Shown piece after piece: positions 8,475-20,579 of a stretch of 64,000 nucleotides of DNA (position 1 is its first letter; every line of letters starts with the position of its first letter). The notes beneath the pieces are model-generated. The model saw only the letters and a program-made list of their open reading frames with translations. It was not told the origin of the DNA and searched no databases. The DNA is from Kofleriaceae bacterium (GTDB taxonomy: Bacteria > Myxococcota_A > Polyangia > Haliangiales > Haliangiaceae): positions 1 to 64,000 of the forward strand of contig JAGPCY010000008.1 in NCBI GenBank assembly GCA_018057825.1, read 5' to 3'. A program made the translations under genes and the position numbers.

Positions 8475-8795
8475 ATGCCCGTCGCTGCGCTCGTCCTCGG
8501 AATCGTCGGTCTCGTCTTCTCGCTCGTGCCGTGCCTCGGCATGTACGCCATCCCGCTCACGCTCACCGCCGCGATCCTCGGCTACGTCGGCATGAAGAAG
8601 CCCAAGGGCCGGGGCATGGCCATCGCCGGCATGGTGTGCGGCATCATCGGCACCGCGGTCGCGGGCTGGTGGATCTACGCGTACCTCACCGTCAAGGACG
8701 CCGTCGAGGACGCCGACAAGGATCTCAAGAAGGCCGAGGAGAAGCTCAAGCAGGACCTCGAGAAGGCCGCCAAGGACACCCAGCCCAACCCGTGA
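8475..8795 (+). CDS. Small DUF4190-like membrane protein with charged coiled-coil tail
   Basis: A 106-residue protein with two hydrophobic hairpins (ALVLGIVGLVFSLVPCLG, ILGYVGMKK, GMAIAGMVCGIIGTAVAGWW) resembling DUF4190-type small membrane proteins. These are followed by a highly charged helix (DAVEDADKDLKKAEEKLKQ) likely to form a coiled coil. An AAAGGAA ribosome site lies about eight bases before the ATG. The stop overlaps the GTG of the next gene, so the pair is coupled. Function unknown. Confidence 0.75.
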   Translation: MPVAALVLGIVGLVFSLVPCLGMYAIPLTLTAAILGYVGMKKPKGRGMAIAGMVCGIIGTAVAGWWIYAYLTVKDAVEDADKDLKKAEEKLKQDLEKAAKDTQPNP

Positions 8796-9181
8796 TCGCC
8801 GTCGACGACCTCGCCCGTCGCCGCGCCGGCTACCGGCTGGCGTCGGCCATCGTCCTCGTCACGCTGCTGGCCCTCGTCGCCTGGGTCGCGGCCGGTCACG
8901 GCCTGCCGGGCGGCTCGTCGTGGCGCCGCGCCACCGGCCAGGAGGGCCCGACCGGTGGCCTCACCACCGCGATGCACGCCCTCCTGCGCGGCGACCTGGC
9001 CGCCGGCGTCGCCCGCCACCCCGCGGCCCTGCCGATCTTCCTGTTCCTCGTCGCCCAGCTCCTCTGGCGCGCCGCCCTGACCGTGCGCCCGCTCGACCCG
9101 GCCCGGGTCTGGGTCGCCGACCTGGTCGCCTCCCTGGGCCTGTTCGCCGCCGCGATCTACCTGCCGTATTGGCTCAGGTGA
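8792..9181 (+). CDS. DUF2752-type membrane protein
   Basis: A 129-residue protein starting at GTG within the stop of the preceding gene (GTGA). It has three hydrophobic helices and a segment GLTTAMHALLRGDLAAGVARHP that matches the core of DUF2752 (usual form PGCGLTRA.HALLRGD). The usual cysteine of the PGCG turn is absent here (GPTGGL). Function of the family is unknown; it often travels with DUF4190-like proteins, as here. Confidence 0.75.
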   Translation: MIAVDDLARRRAGYRLASAIVLVTLLALVAWVAAGHGLPGGSSWRRATGQEGPTGGLTTAMHALLRGDLAAGVARHPAALPIFLFLVAQLLWRAALTVRPLDPARVWVADLVASLGLFAAAIYLPYWLR

Positions 9182-9228
9182 CGCCCCGGGTAGCCGCCCC
9201 CCCGAGGTCCCGTCTACACTCGCCGGCT

Positions 9229-10794
9229 ATGGCGACGACCTCCGACGCATCCTCCGCCGCGCCGCCGCCCAAGCGCAGCCTCGGCGATCGCGCGCTCGAC
9301 ACCATCGAGCGCATCGGCAACAAGCTCCCCGACCCAGCGCTCCTGTTCGTCTTCGCGCTGCTCCTGGTCTGGGTGGTCTCAGCGCTCCTCGACGGCCACG
9401 GCTTCTCCGTGCCGTCCAAGGACGGGGCCCAGGCCCGCGCCGTCGAGAGCCAGCTCTCCGGCAAGGCCATCGCGACCTTCCTGTCCGACATGGTCGGCAC
9501 CTTCACCGGCTTCCACCCGCTGGGCGTCGTCCTGGTCGCGATGCTGGGCGTCGGCGTCGCCGAGCACTCCGGCTTCATCAACGCCGGCCTGAAGAAGCTG
9601 ATCGCGATCACCCCGCGGTCCTTGCTCACGCCGATGTTGATCCTGGTCGCGATCGTCAGCCACACCGCCGCCGACGCCGGCTACGTCCTGGTCATCCCGC
9701 TCGGCGCCGCGATCTTCTACGCCGCCGGCCGCCATCCCCTGGCCGGCATCGCCGCCGCCTTCGCCGGCGTCTCGGGTGGCTTCAGCGCCAACCCCATCCC
9801 GTCGAGCCTCGATCCCTTGCTCCAGGGCCTGACCCAGCAGGCCAGCGCGATCCTCGACCCTAAGTACGTCGTCAACCCGCTGTGCAACTGGTTCTTCACC
9901 GGCTTCTCGACCGCGCTCATCATCGCGCTCGGCTGGTTCATCACCGACAAGATCATCGAGCCGCGCCTCAAGCGCAGCCCGGTCGACGGCGACCCCGCCG
10001 ACATGCCCAAGATGGACGAGATGTCCGCCGACGAGCGCCGCGGCCTGCGCTGGGGCGGCCTGGCGATGCTGGCCGGCCTGGCGGTCCTGGTCTTCGTGGT
10101 GTGGCCCGACTCGTCGCCGATGCGCGGCGGGCCCGAGCGCGAGCTCACCCACAAAGACGCGCCGCTCATGAAGTCGATCGTCCCGCTCATCTTCCTCTTG
10201 TTCATCCTGCCCGGCATCGTCCACGGCTTCGTCGCCAAGACCTTCACCACCCACCGCGACGTCGTGAAGGCCATGGCCAAGTCGATGAGCGGCATGGGCT
10301 ACTACCTGGTGATGGCGTTCTTCGCCTCGCTGTTCATCTACTCGTTCAACAAGAGCCAGCTCGGCGCGCTCCTCGCCGTCGAGGGCGCCGGCGCCCTGCG
10401 GGCCGCCAACCTGCCCGGCCCGGTCACGATCGTCGCCATCATCTTCCTCACCGCCTCGGTCAACCTGCTGATCGGCTCGGCCAGCGCCAAGTGGGCGCTC
10501 CTCGCCCCGATCTTTGTGCCCATGCTCATGCAGCTCGGCCTGTCGCCCGAGCTGACCCAGGCCGCCTACCGCGTCGGCGACTCGACCACCAACATCGTCA
10601 CGCCGCTCATGCCGTACTTCCCGCTGGTCGTCGCCTTCTCGCAGCGCTACGTCAAGAAGACCGGCATCGGCACCCTCACCGCCTTGATGCTGCCGTACTC
10701 GATCACCTTCCTCATCGTCTGGACCCTCTTCCTCCTCGGCTTCTGGGGCCTCGGCCTCCCCCTCGGCATCGGCGGCGGCTTCAGCTACCCCTGA
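9229..10794 (+). CDS. AbgT-family transporter (p-aminobenzoyl-glutamate/antimetabolite)
   Basis: A 521-residue AbgT-family inner-membrane protein, normal length for the family. Visible marks: the N-terminal ERIGNKLPDPALLFVFALL, the first re-entrant region with ANPIPSSLDPLLQGLTQ, and the C-terminal SASAKWALLAPIFVPM followed by RVGDSTTNIVTPLMPYFPL. E. coli AbgT imports p-aminobenzoyl-glutamate, while MtrF/YdaH relatives export sulfonamides by H+ antiport; sequence alone does not decide the direction. About 47 bp after the DUF2752 gene. Confidence 0.9.
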   Translation: MATTSDASSAAPPPKRSLGDRALDTIERIGNKLPDPALLFVFALLLVWVVSALLDGHGFSVPSKDGAQARAVESQLSGKAIATFLSDMVGTFTGFHPLGVVLVAMLGVGVAEHSGFINAGLKKLIAITPRSLLTPMLILVAIVSHTAADAGYVLVIPLGAAIFYAAGRHPLAGIAAAFAGVSGGFSANPIPSSLDPLLQGLTQQASAILDPKYVVNPLCNWFFTGFSTALIIALGWFITDKIIEPRLKRSPVDGDPADMPKMDEMSADERRGLRWGGLAMLAGLAVLVFVVWPDSSPMRGGPERELTHKDAPLMKSIVPLIFLLFILPGIVHGFVAKTFTTHRDVVKAMAKSMSGMGYYLVMAFFASLFIYSFNKSQLGALLAVEGAGALRAANLPGPVTIVAIIFLTASVNLLIGSASAKWALLAPIFVPMLMQLGLSPELTQAAYRVGDSTTNIVTPLMPYFPLVVAFSQRYVKKTGIGTLTALMLPYSITFLIVWTLFLLGFWGLGLPLGIGGGFSYP

Positions 10795-10795
10795 C

Positions 10796-11182
10796 TCACG
10801 GCGGCGTCAGCCGCGAGGTGCGCTGGTCGATCTGATACTGCACCGCGGCCTGGGACTTGCGGACCAGGGCGATGCGGCGCCTGGCCTCGGCGCGCGCCTC
10901 GTCGGTCGTGGCCGCCGCCAGCTCGCCGGCGAGCTTCTTGACCTCGGCGCGCTTGGCCTCCAACTCGGCGCGATAGGCGGCGATCTCGTCCTCGAGCACG
11001 CGCCGCTCCTCCGGGCTCGGCGGCGGCGGCGCGGCCGGGTCGCGCGGGCGGGTGCGCGTCGTCGCCTCGCCGCTGCCGGCCCCGTGCGCGCCGCCCTTGT
11101 CCGACGAGCACGCCGTCGAGCCCACCATCGCCAGCGCGATCACCGCCAGCATCTTCATCGCGGTCGTCTTCGTCGCAGCCAT
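10796..11182 (-). CDS. Short coiled-coil lipoprotein
   Basis: A 128-residue protein with a signal peptide ending in a VGSTACSS lipobox (Cys25). It then has a Pro-rich linker (PPPPSPEERR) and a long Ala/Glu/Arg helix (about 60-115) expected to form a coiled coil. No enzyme motif. It is convergent with the AbgT gene (one base between stops) and divergent from the formylglycine-type gene at 11271. Function unknown; envelope location is likely. Confidence 0.7.
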   Translation of the reverse strand: MAATKTTAMKMLAVIALAMVGSTACSSDKGGAHGAGSGEATTRTRPRDPAAPPPPSPEERRVLEDEIAAYRAELEAKRAEVKKLAGELAAATTDEARAEARRRIALVRKSQAAVQYQIDQRTSRLTPP

Positions 11183-11270
11183 CGCCGCCGACTATAGCGC
11201 CAGGGCCCGCCGGCGGACTCGCCGCGACCAGCGTCCTGCGACCGCGGGGGCTCGTGGTAGCGTCGCGGCG

Positions 11271-12378
11271 ATGCGAGGTACGAAGCGCTGGATCTTCGGG
11301 GGCGTGCCAGTCGGGTTGCCAGTCGGGTTGCCGGTCGGGTTGCCGGTCGGGTTGACAGTCGGGTTGAAGCTCGCGTTGACGACCGGGCTGGCCGGCTGCG
11401 AGCGCTCGAAGGCCCCGACCGGCGAGCGCGTCGCGGCGACGCGCGACGGTGGGATCGACGCGCGCGACCTCGAGCCGACCGACCCGCCGCCGGCGCCGAC
11501 GGTCAAGCCAGCGGGCAAGGGTGACTGTCAGACCGCCTACGCGCCGCGCCCGAGCCGCGACCCGAACCCGATGTGCAAGATCGACGGCGGCACCTTCGGC
11601 ATGGGCGCCGACGAGGACGACCCCACCGCGACCCTGCAGGAGAAGCCTCGGCGCCGGGTGACGGTCTCGGCCTTCTACCTCGATCAGTTCGAGGTCACGA
11701 ACGCCCAGATGCTCCACTTCCTCAAGGTCCACGGCAACTGGTGCGGCGGAACCCGCAAGCATCGCGATGAGTGCGTCCAGGTCGCCAGCGGCAACGCGGT
11801 GGTTCACCAGGACGATCGCGGCGGCTTCTTTCTGCGACCGGGGCACCACCTGACCGAACCGTTCGACTTCGCCTTCCATCGCGGCGCCGAGGCCTACTGT
11901 GCCTGGGCCGGCAAGCGCCTGCCCACCGAGGCCGAGTGGGAGTTCGCCGCGCGCCACGATCCCCGGTCCGGCGCCGACCTCCGCTACCCGTGGGGCGAGG
12001 TCTTCAAGCCGAACCACGCCGCCTGCGACGAGGGTGCGTGCGCCGATGGGTTCGTCGCCGTCGTGGGCGATCGTGGCACCGAGGTCACCGGCCTGGCGCC
12101 GGTGGGCACCTTCGACGGGACCGGGGGACGTGGCGATGGATCATCGCCCTGGGGCGTCCATGATCTGGCGGGCAACGCCGAAGAGCTGGTGGCCGACTTC
12201 TACGTCGAGCCCTATCCACCGTGTGGGGATTGCGTGGATCCGGTCGTGAGCAAACCCGCCGGCCCAGCCGACCATGTCGCGCGGACCTTCTTCGGCAGCG
12301 CGAAGTACGCGGTCGGCGTCCCAAGCATCACACAACGAAGCCCTTTGGGCAGCGCCGGATTTCGTTGTGCGCGTGGTC

Positions 12379-12404
<26 letters not shown>
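11271..12404 (+). CDS. Formylglycine-generating-enzyme-type (FGE-sulfatase domain) lipoprotein
   Basis: A 377-residue lipoprotein. After MRGTKRWIFGG the hydrophobic core of the signal is made of tandem VGLP units, ending in a TGLAGC lipobox (Cys about 43). The mature part (about 100-370) is a SUMF1/FGE-sulfatase domain: MCKIDGGTFGMGADEDD, VSAFYLDQFEVTNAQ, AEAYCAWAGKRLPTEAEWEFAAR, WGVHDLAGNAEELVADFY, GFRCARG. The Cu-binding cysteine pair of true FGE is not evident. Most secreted members of this class are ligand-binding or of unknown activity, so catalysis should not be assumed. It overlaps the 3' end of the leftward HEVVH gene by 26 bases. Confidence 0.82.
11305..11364 (+). repeat. Five 12-bp tandem units in the signal-peptide region
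   Basis: Five head-to-tail 12-bp units (TGCCAGTCGGGT, TGCCGGTCGGGT and TGACAGTCGGGT variants) encode (VGLP)4-VGLT, the hydrophobic core of the lipoprotein signal peptide. Each unit is four codons, so expansion or contraction stays in frame but alters signal length. Confidence 0.9.
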
Positions 12405-15603
<3,199 letters not shown>

Positions 15604-15752
15604 GCCGGCCTTATCGACCGCCCCTCGCGCCGGTTGCGTCGCGCCCGCAGGATCTCGTCCCACCCGCATCCCCGGCCCACCCCGGCGAAACCGCCAGGCG
15701 CCCACCCACCCGACCACCGATCGTCGTAACATCCCGATCCGGGAAACCCGGG

Positions 15753-18700
15753 ATGCCCGCGTCACCGCCCACGCCCCGCTCCGCGAACTTCGCGTTCCTC
15801 GTCGTCCACGATCCGCTCCTGGATCACCTGGGCGCCCTGGCCGAGCGTTACTTCGCCGACGATCCCTCGACCGCGCTGTTCAAGCTCCGGCAGTTCGGCG
15901 AGGTCCTGGCGCAACGGCTCGCCGCCACGGCCGGCCTGTACACCACCAGCGCCGAGAAGCAGCACGACCTGCTCCTGCGCCTGCGCGACGCCGGCCTCCT
16001 GCCCCCGCAGATCAGCGATCTGTTCCACGCCCTGCGCAAGGTCGGCAACGACGCCACCCACGACCTGCGCGGCGATCACCGCGAGGCCCTGCACCAGCTC
16101 CGCATGGCGCGGCAGCTCGGGCTGTGGTTCCACCGCGTCTTCAAGGACAAGACCTTCGAGCCCGGCCCCTTCGTGCCGCCGCCTGATCCCAAGGCCGAGA
16201 GCGCCGCGCTGGCCGCCGAGCTCAAGCGCCTGCGCGAGGAGCTGACCGCCCAGCGGTCGAAGGCCGACGCCGCCCGCGCGGACGCCGAGGCCGCCGCAGC
16301 CGAGCGCCTGACCGCCGCCGAGCGAGCCCAGCGCGACGCCGAGGAGCGCGCGATCTTGACCGCGCTCCTCGAGCAGGCCGATCGCGATCACGCCGCCCTC
16401 GCCACCCAGCTCGCCCAGCTCCAGGCCGCTGCCGCCGCCGCCCCGCCGCCGGCCCAGGCCGCCGCCGTCGCCACGCTCGCCGATCACGCCACCGCCGCCG
16501 CCGCGTCCCTCGCGCTCACCGAGGCCGACACCCGCCGCCTGATCGACGCCCAGCTCCGCGCCGCCGGCTGGGAGGTCGACTCGGTCGAGCTGACCTACGG
16601 CAAGGGCGCCCGCCCCCAGAAGGGCAAGCACCTCGCGATCGCCGAGTGGCCCACCGCCCACGGCCCCGCCGACTACGCGCTGTTCGTCGGCCTCATGCCG
16701 GTCGGCGTCGTCGAGGCCAAGCGCCAGGCCAAAGACGTCGCCGCGACCCTCGAGCAGTCCCGCCGCTACAGCCGCGGCTACACCGTCGCCGCCGATCAGG
16801 TCTCGCCCGGCGGCCCGTGGGGCCCCTTCGCCCTCCCGTTCCTGTTCGCCACCAACGGCCGGCCGTTCCTCCGCCAGCTCAAGGATCAGAGCGGCATCTG
16901 GTTCTTCGACGCCCGCACGCCCACCGTCGCCGCCCGCCCCCTCGAGGGTTGGTACACCCCCGACGGCCTGGCCGCGCTGCTCAAGCAGGACCACGAGCGC
17001 GCCCACGCCCAGCTCCAGGTCGAGCCCACCGCGTACCTCGGCCTGCGCGACTACCAGCTCGCCGCCATCCGCGCCGTCGAGGCCGCCATCGAGCGCGGCC
17101 AGCGCGCGTGCTTGGTCGCCATGGCCACCGGCACCGGCAAGACCCGCACCTGCATCGGCCTGACCTACCGCCTGCTCAAGACCCGCCGGTTTCGTCGCGT
17201 CCTCTTCCTCGTCGACCGCAGCGCGCTCGGCGACCAGACCGCCAACGCCTACAAGGACACCCGCCTCGAGAGCCTCCAGACCTTCGCCGACATCTTCGGC
17301 ATGAAGGAGCTCGCCGACCCGAAGCCCGACGCCGACACCAAGCTCCACATCGCCACCATCCAGGGCCTGGTCAAGCGCGTCCTCTACCCGACCGACGAGG
17401 CCGACGTCCCCCCGATCGATCAGTACGACTGCGTCGTCGTCGACGAGTGCCACCGCGGCTACCTGCTCGATCGCGAGCTAGGCGACGCCGAGCTGACCTT
17501 CCGCGATCAGCGCGACTACCTCTCCACCTACCGCCGCGTCCTCGATCATTTCGACGCCGTCAAGATCGGCCTGACCGCGACGCCGGCGCTCCACACCACG
17601 GAAATCTTCGGGCGGCCGGTCTTCCAGTACAGCTACCCCGAGGCCGTCCTCGACGGCGTCCTCATCGATCACGAGCCGCCGCTGCAGATCGTCACCAAGC
17701 TCGCCGCCGAGGGCATGCGCTGGCAGGCCGGCGAGGAGATGGCGATCTACAAGCCGGCCGTCGGCGCGATCGACACCGTCACCCTGGCCGACGAGGTCAA
17801 CCTCGAGATCGACAGCTACAACCGGCGCGTCATCACCGAGAACTTCAACCGGGTCGTGTGTACCGAGCTGGCCCGCCACATCGATCCCAGCCTGCCCGGC
17901 AAGACCGTCATCTTCTGCGCCACCGACGCCCACGCCGACATGGTGGTGCGGCTCCTCAAGGACGCCCTGGCCGCGCAGTACGGCGAGGTCGAAGACGCCG
18001 CGGTCCTGAAGATCACCGGCGCCGCCGACCAGCCGCGGCTGCTCATCCGCCGCTTCAAGAACGAGCGCCTGCCGTCGATCGCCGTCACCGTCGACCTGCT
18101 CACCACCGGCCTCGACGTCCCGGCCATCAGCAACATCGTCTTCCTGCGGCGGGTGCGGAGCCGCATCCTGTACGAGCAGATGATGGGCCGCGCGACCCGG
18201 CGCTGCGACGAGATCGGCAAGGAGGTCTTCCGCATCTTCGACGCCGTCGACCTGTACGCCGCCCTCGAGCCGGTCAACACGATGAAGCCGGTCGTCGCCG
18301 ACCCGACCACGACCTTCGCCCAGCTCGCCGGCGACCTCGCGACCGCGCCCACCGCGGCCGCGCGCCAGGCCGTCCTCGATCAACTCGTCGCCAAGCTCGG
18401 CCGCAAGCGCCACCGCCTGACCGGCGCCGCCCTCGAGCAGTTCGAGGCGGTCGCCGGCCTGACGCCCCAGGCCCTCCACGCCACGCTGCGCGCCGCCACC
18501 CCGGCCGACGCCCTCGCCTGGCTCACCGCCCACCCCCAGGTGATCGCGCTCCTCGATCGCTCGACCGGCGGCGACCCCGGCCTCATCATCTCCGAGCACC
18601 CCGACCAGCTCCTCCGCGTCGAGCACGGCTACGGCAGCGGCCAGCAGCCCGCCGACTACCTCGACAGCTTCACCAGCTTCGTCCGCGCCAACCTGAACCG

Positions 18701-19151
18701 GATCCCGGCGCTCCTGGTCGTCACCCAGCGCCCCCGCGAGCTGACCCGCGCGCAGTTGAAGGAGCTGGGCCTGGCCCTCGACGCCGCCGGCTACTCCGAG
18801 GCCGCCCTGCGCACCGCCTGGCGCGACGCCACCAACCAGGACATCGCCGCGTCGATCATCGGCTTCATCCGCCAGGCCGCCCTGGGCGACGCCCTCATCC
18901 CCTACGCCGAGCGGGTCGACCGCGCCGTCAAGACCATCCTCGCCCGCCAGGCCTGGACCGATCCCCAGCGCAAGTGGCTCGCGCGCATCGCCGACCAGCT
19001 CAAGGTCGCCCACGTCGTCGACCCCGCCGCCCTCGACCTGGGCAGCTTCAAGAGCGACGGCGGCTGGAAGCGCGCCGACAAGATCTTCGACGGCAAGCTG
19101 GCCGCGGTGCTGGGCGACCTGCACGACGCCCTGTGGCAAGCTGCCCGCTGA
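15753..19151 (+). CDS. hsdR: Type I restriction enzyme, R (nuclease/translocase) subunit
   Basis: A 1132-residue HsdR of the EcoEI/EcoR124-like DEAD-box class. The N-terminal DUF4145-like helical region (LFHALRKVGNDATHD) is followed by a coiled coil (about 150-240). A nuclease part has DYALFVGLMPVGVVEAKR, i.e. a PD-(D/E)xK core with ExK. The SF2 motor has Walker A ATGTGKT at about 458-464, DECH at 564-567, GLTATP, and motif VI QMMGRATRRCD. R is required with M and S for restriction and drives DNA translocation. ATG at 15753 is chosen because similarity begins a few residues later. First gene of the hsd operon; three bases separate it from hsdM. Confidence 0.93.
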   Translation: MPASPPTPRSANFAFLVVHDPLLDHLGALAERYFADDPSTALFKLRQFGEVLAQRLAATAGLYTTSAEKQHDLLLRLRDAGLLPPQISDLFHALRKVGNDATHDLRGDHREALHQLRMARQLGLWFHRVFKDKTFEPGPFVPPPDPKAESAALAAELKRLREELTAQRSKADAARADAEAAAAERLTAAERAQRDAEERAILTALLEQADRDHAALATQLAQLQAAAAAAPPPAQAAAVATLADHATAAAASLALTEADTRRLIDAQLRAAGWEVDSVELTYGKGARPQKGKHLAIAEWPTAHGPADYALFVGLMPVGVVEAKRQAKDVAATLEQSRRYSRGYTVAADQVSPGGPWGPFALPFLFATNGRPFLRQLKDQSGIWFFDARTPTVAARPLEGWYTPDGLAALLKQDHERAHAQLQVEPTAYLGLRDYQLAAIRAVEAAIERGQRACLVAMATGTGKTRTCIGLTYRLLKTRRFRRVLFLVDRSALGDQTANAYKDTRLESLQTFADIFGMKELADPKPDADTKLHIATIQGLVKRVLYPTDEADVPPIDQYDCVVVDECHRGYLLDRELGDAELTFRDQRDYLSTYRRVLDHFDAVKIGLTATPALHTTEIFGRPVFQYSYPEAVLDGVLIDHEPPLQIVTKLAAEGMRWQAGEEMAIYKPAVGAIDTVTLADEVNLEIDSYNRRVITENFNRVVCTELARHIDPSLPGKTVIFCATDAHADMVVRLLKDALAAQYGEVEDAAVLKITGAADQPRLLIRRFKNERLPSIAVTVDLLTTGLDVPAISNIVFLRRVRSRILYEQMMGRATRRCDEIGKEVFRIFDAVDLYAALEPVNTMKPVVADPTTTFAQLAGDLATAPTAAARQAVLDQLVAKLGRKRHRLTGAALEQFEAVAGLTPQALHATLRAATPADALAWLTAHPQVIALLDRSTGGDPGLIISEHPDQLLRVEHGYGSGQQPADYLDSFTSFVRANLNRIPALLVVTQRPRELTRAQLKELGLALDAAGYSEAALRTAWRDATNQDIAASIIGFIRQAALGDALIPYAERVDRAVKTILARQAWTDPQRKWLARIADQLKVAHVVDPAALDLGSFKSDGGWKRADKIFDGKLAAVLGDLHDALWQAAR

Positions 19152-19154
19152 TCT

Positions 19155-20579
19155 ATGAGCACCCAGGACATCGTCGCCAAGCTGTGGCGCCTGTGCGACG
19201 TCCTCCGCGACGACGGCATCACCTACCACCAGTACGTCACCGAGCTGACGTACCTCTTGTTCCTCAAGATGGCCAAGGAGACCGGGGCCGAGCGGCAGCT
19301 CCCCGCCGGCTACCGCTGGGACGACCTCGAGCGCGAGGAAGGCGTCGCGCAGCTCACCTTCTACCGCGCGCTGCTCCTGCACCTGGGCACCAAGGCCGAC
19401 CCGCGGGTCCAGGCCATCTACGCCAACGCCTCGACCTCGCTCAAGCAGCCCAAGCACCTGGCCAAGCTCGTCGAGGATCTCGACGGCCTCGACTGGTACG
19501 AGGCCAAGGAAGAGGGCCTGGGCAACCTCTACGAGGGCCTCCTCGAGAAGAACGCCAACGAGAAGAAGTCCGGCGCCGGCCAGTACTTCACCCCGCGCCC
19601 GCTCATCGACAGCATGGTCCGCCTGGTCAAGCCCCAGCCCGGCGAGCTGGTGCAAGATCCCGCCGCCGGCACCTGCGGGTTCCTCATCGCCGCGGACCGC
19701 TACATCAAGGACGCCACCAACCGCCTCGACACCCTGCCGGTGCGGCTCCAGGACTTTCAGAAGTACAAGGCGTTCTACGGCGTCGAGCTGGTCCACGACA
19801 CCCACCGTCTCGCGCTCATGAACCTGATGCTCCACGACATCGAGGGCGAGCTGGCCATCGGCGACTCGATGTCCGAGCTGGGCAAGCACCTGCCCAAGGC
19901 CGACGTCATCCTCACCAACCCGCCGTTTGGCACCAAGAAGGGCGGCGGCCTGCCGAGCCGCGACGACTTCACCTACCCGACCTCGAACAAGCAGCTCGCG
20001 TTCCTGCAGCACATCTACCGCGGCCTCAAGCCCGGGGGCCGCGCCGCCGTCGTCCTGCCCGACAACGTGCTGTTCGAGGACAACGTCGGCGCCCAGATCC
20101 GCGCCGACCTGATGGACAAGTGCGACCTGCACACCATCCTGCGGTTGCCCACCGGCATCTTCTACGCCCAGGGCGTGAAGACCAACGTGCTGTTCTTCAC
20201 CCGCGGGGCCAAGGACACCGGCAACACCAAGGCCGTGTGGATCTACGACATGCGGACGAACGCGCCCGCGTTCGGCAAGCGCACGCAGCTCGGCCGCGAG
20301 CACTTCGAGGACTTCGAGAAGGCGTTCGGCGACGATCCGCTCGGCAAGAGCAAGCGCAAGGACACCGGCGAGGACGGCCGCTGGCGCCGGTTCACGCGCG
20401 AGGACATCGCCAAGCGCGGCGAGAACCTCGACCTGACCTGGCTCAAGGAGGACGGCCACACCAGCGCCGACGACCTCCCCGAGCCCGAGGAGCTTGCGGC
20501 GGAGATCATGGAGAAGCTGCAGACGGCGATGGCGGAGATGGAGGCGCTGACGAAGGCGCTTGGCGGCGAGACGCGATGA
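19155..20579 (+). CDS. hsdM: Type I restriction-modification, M (N6-adenine methyltransferase) subunit
   Basis: A 474-residue HsdM. The N-terminal helical HsdM_N domain (ITYHQYVTELTYLLFLKMAKE) is followed by the methyltransferase. The SAM motif is DPAAGTCGFL, with GQYFTPRPLI just before it, and the catalytic motif is NPPF at 255-258. M with S methylates adenine in the target site. Length is normal. Its stop overlaps the ATG of hsdS by four bases (ATGA). Confidence 0.94.
   Translation: MSTQDIVAKLWRLCDVLRDDGITYHQYVTELTYLLFLKMAKETGAERQLPAGYRWDDLEREEGVAQLTFYRALLLHLGTKADPRVQAIYANASTSLKQPKHLAKLVEDLDGLDWYEAKEEGLGNLYEGLLEKNANEKKSGAGQYFTPRPLIDSMVRLVKPQPGELVQDPAAGTCGFLIAADRYIKDATNRLDTLPVRLQDFQKYKAFYGVELVHDTHRLALMNLMLHDIEGELAIGDSMSELGKHLPKADVILTNPPFGTKKGGGLPSRDDFTYPTSNKQLAFLQHIYRGLKPGGRAAVVLPDNVLFEDNVGAQIRADLMDKCDLHTILRLPTGIFYAQGVKTNVLFFTRGAKDTGNTKAVWIYDMRTNAPAFGKRTQLGREHFEDFEKAFGDDPLGKSKRKDTGEDGRWRRFTREDIAKRGENLDLTWLKEDGHTSADDLPEPEELAAEIMEKLQTAMAEMEALTKALGGETR

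Noticed and set aside
16646-20575. A long in-frame extension upstream of hsdS through hsdR and hsdM
   Set aside because: It is an Arg/Pro-rich shadow in another frame of hsdR/hsdM; the ATGA junction with hsdM marks the real hsdS start.
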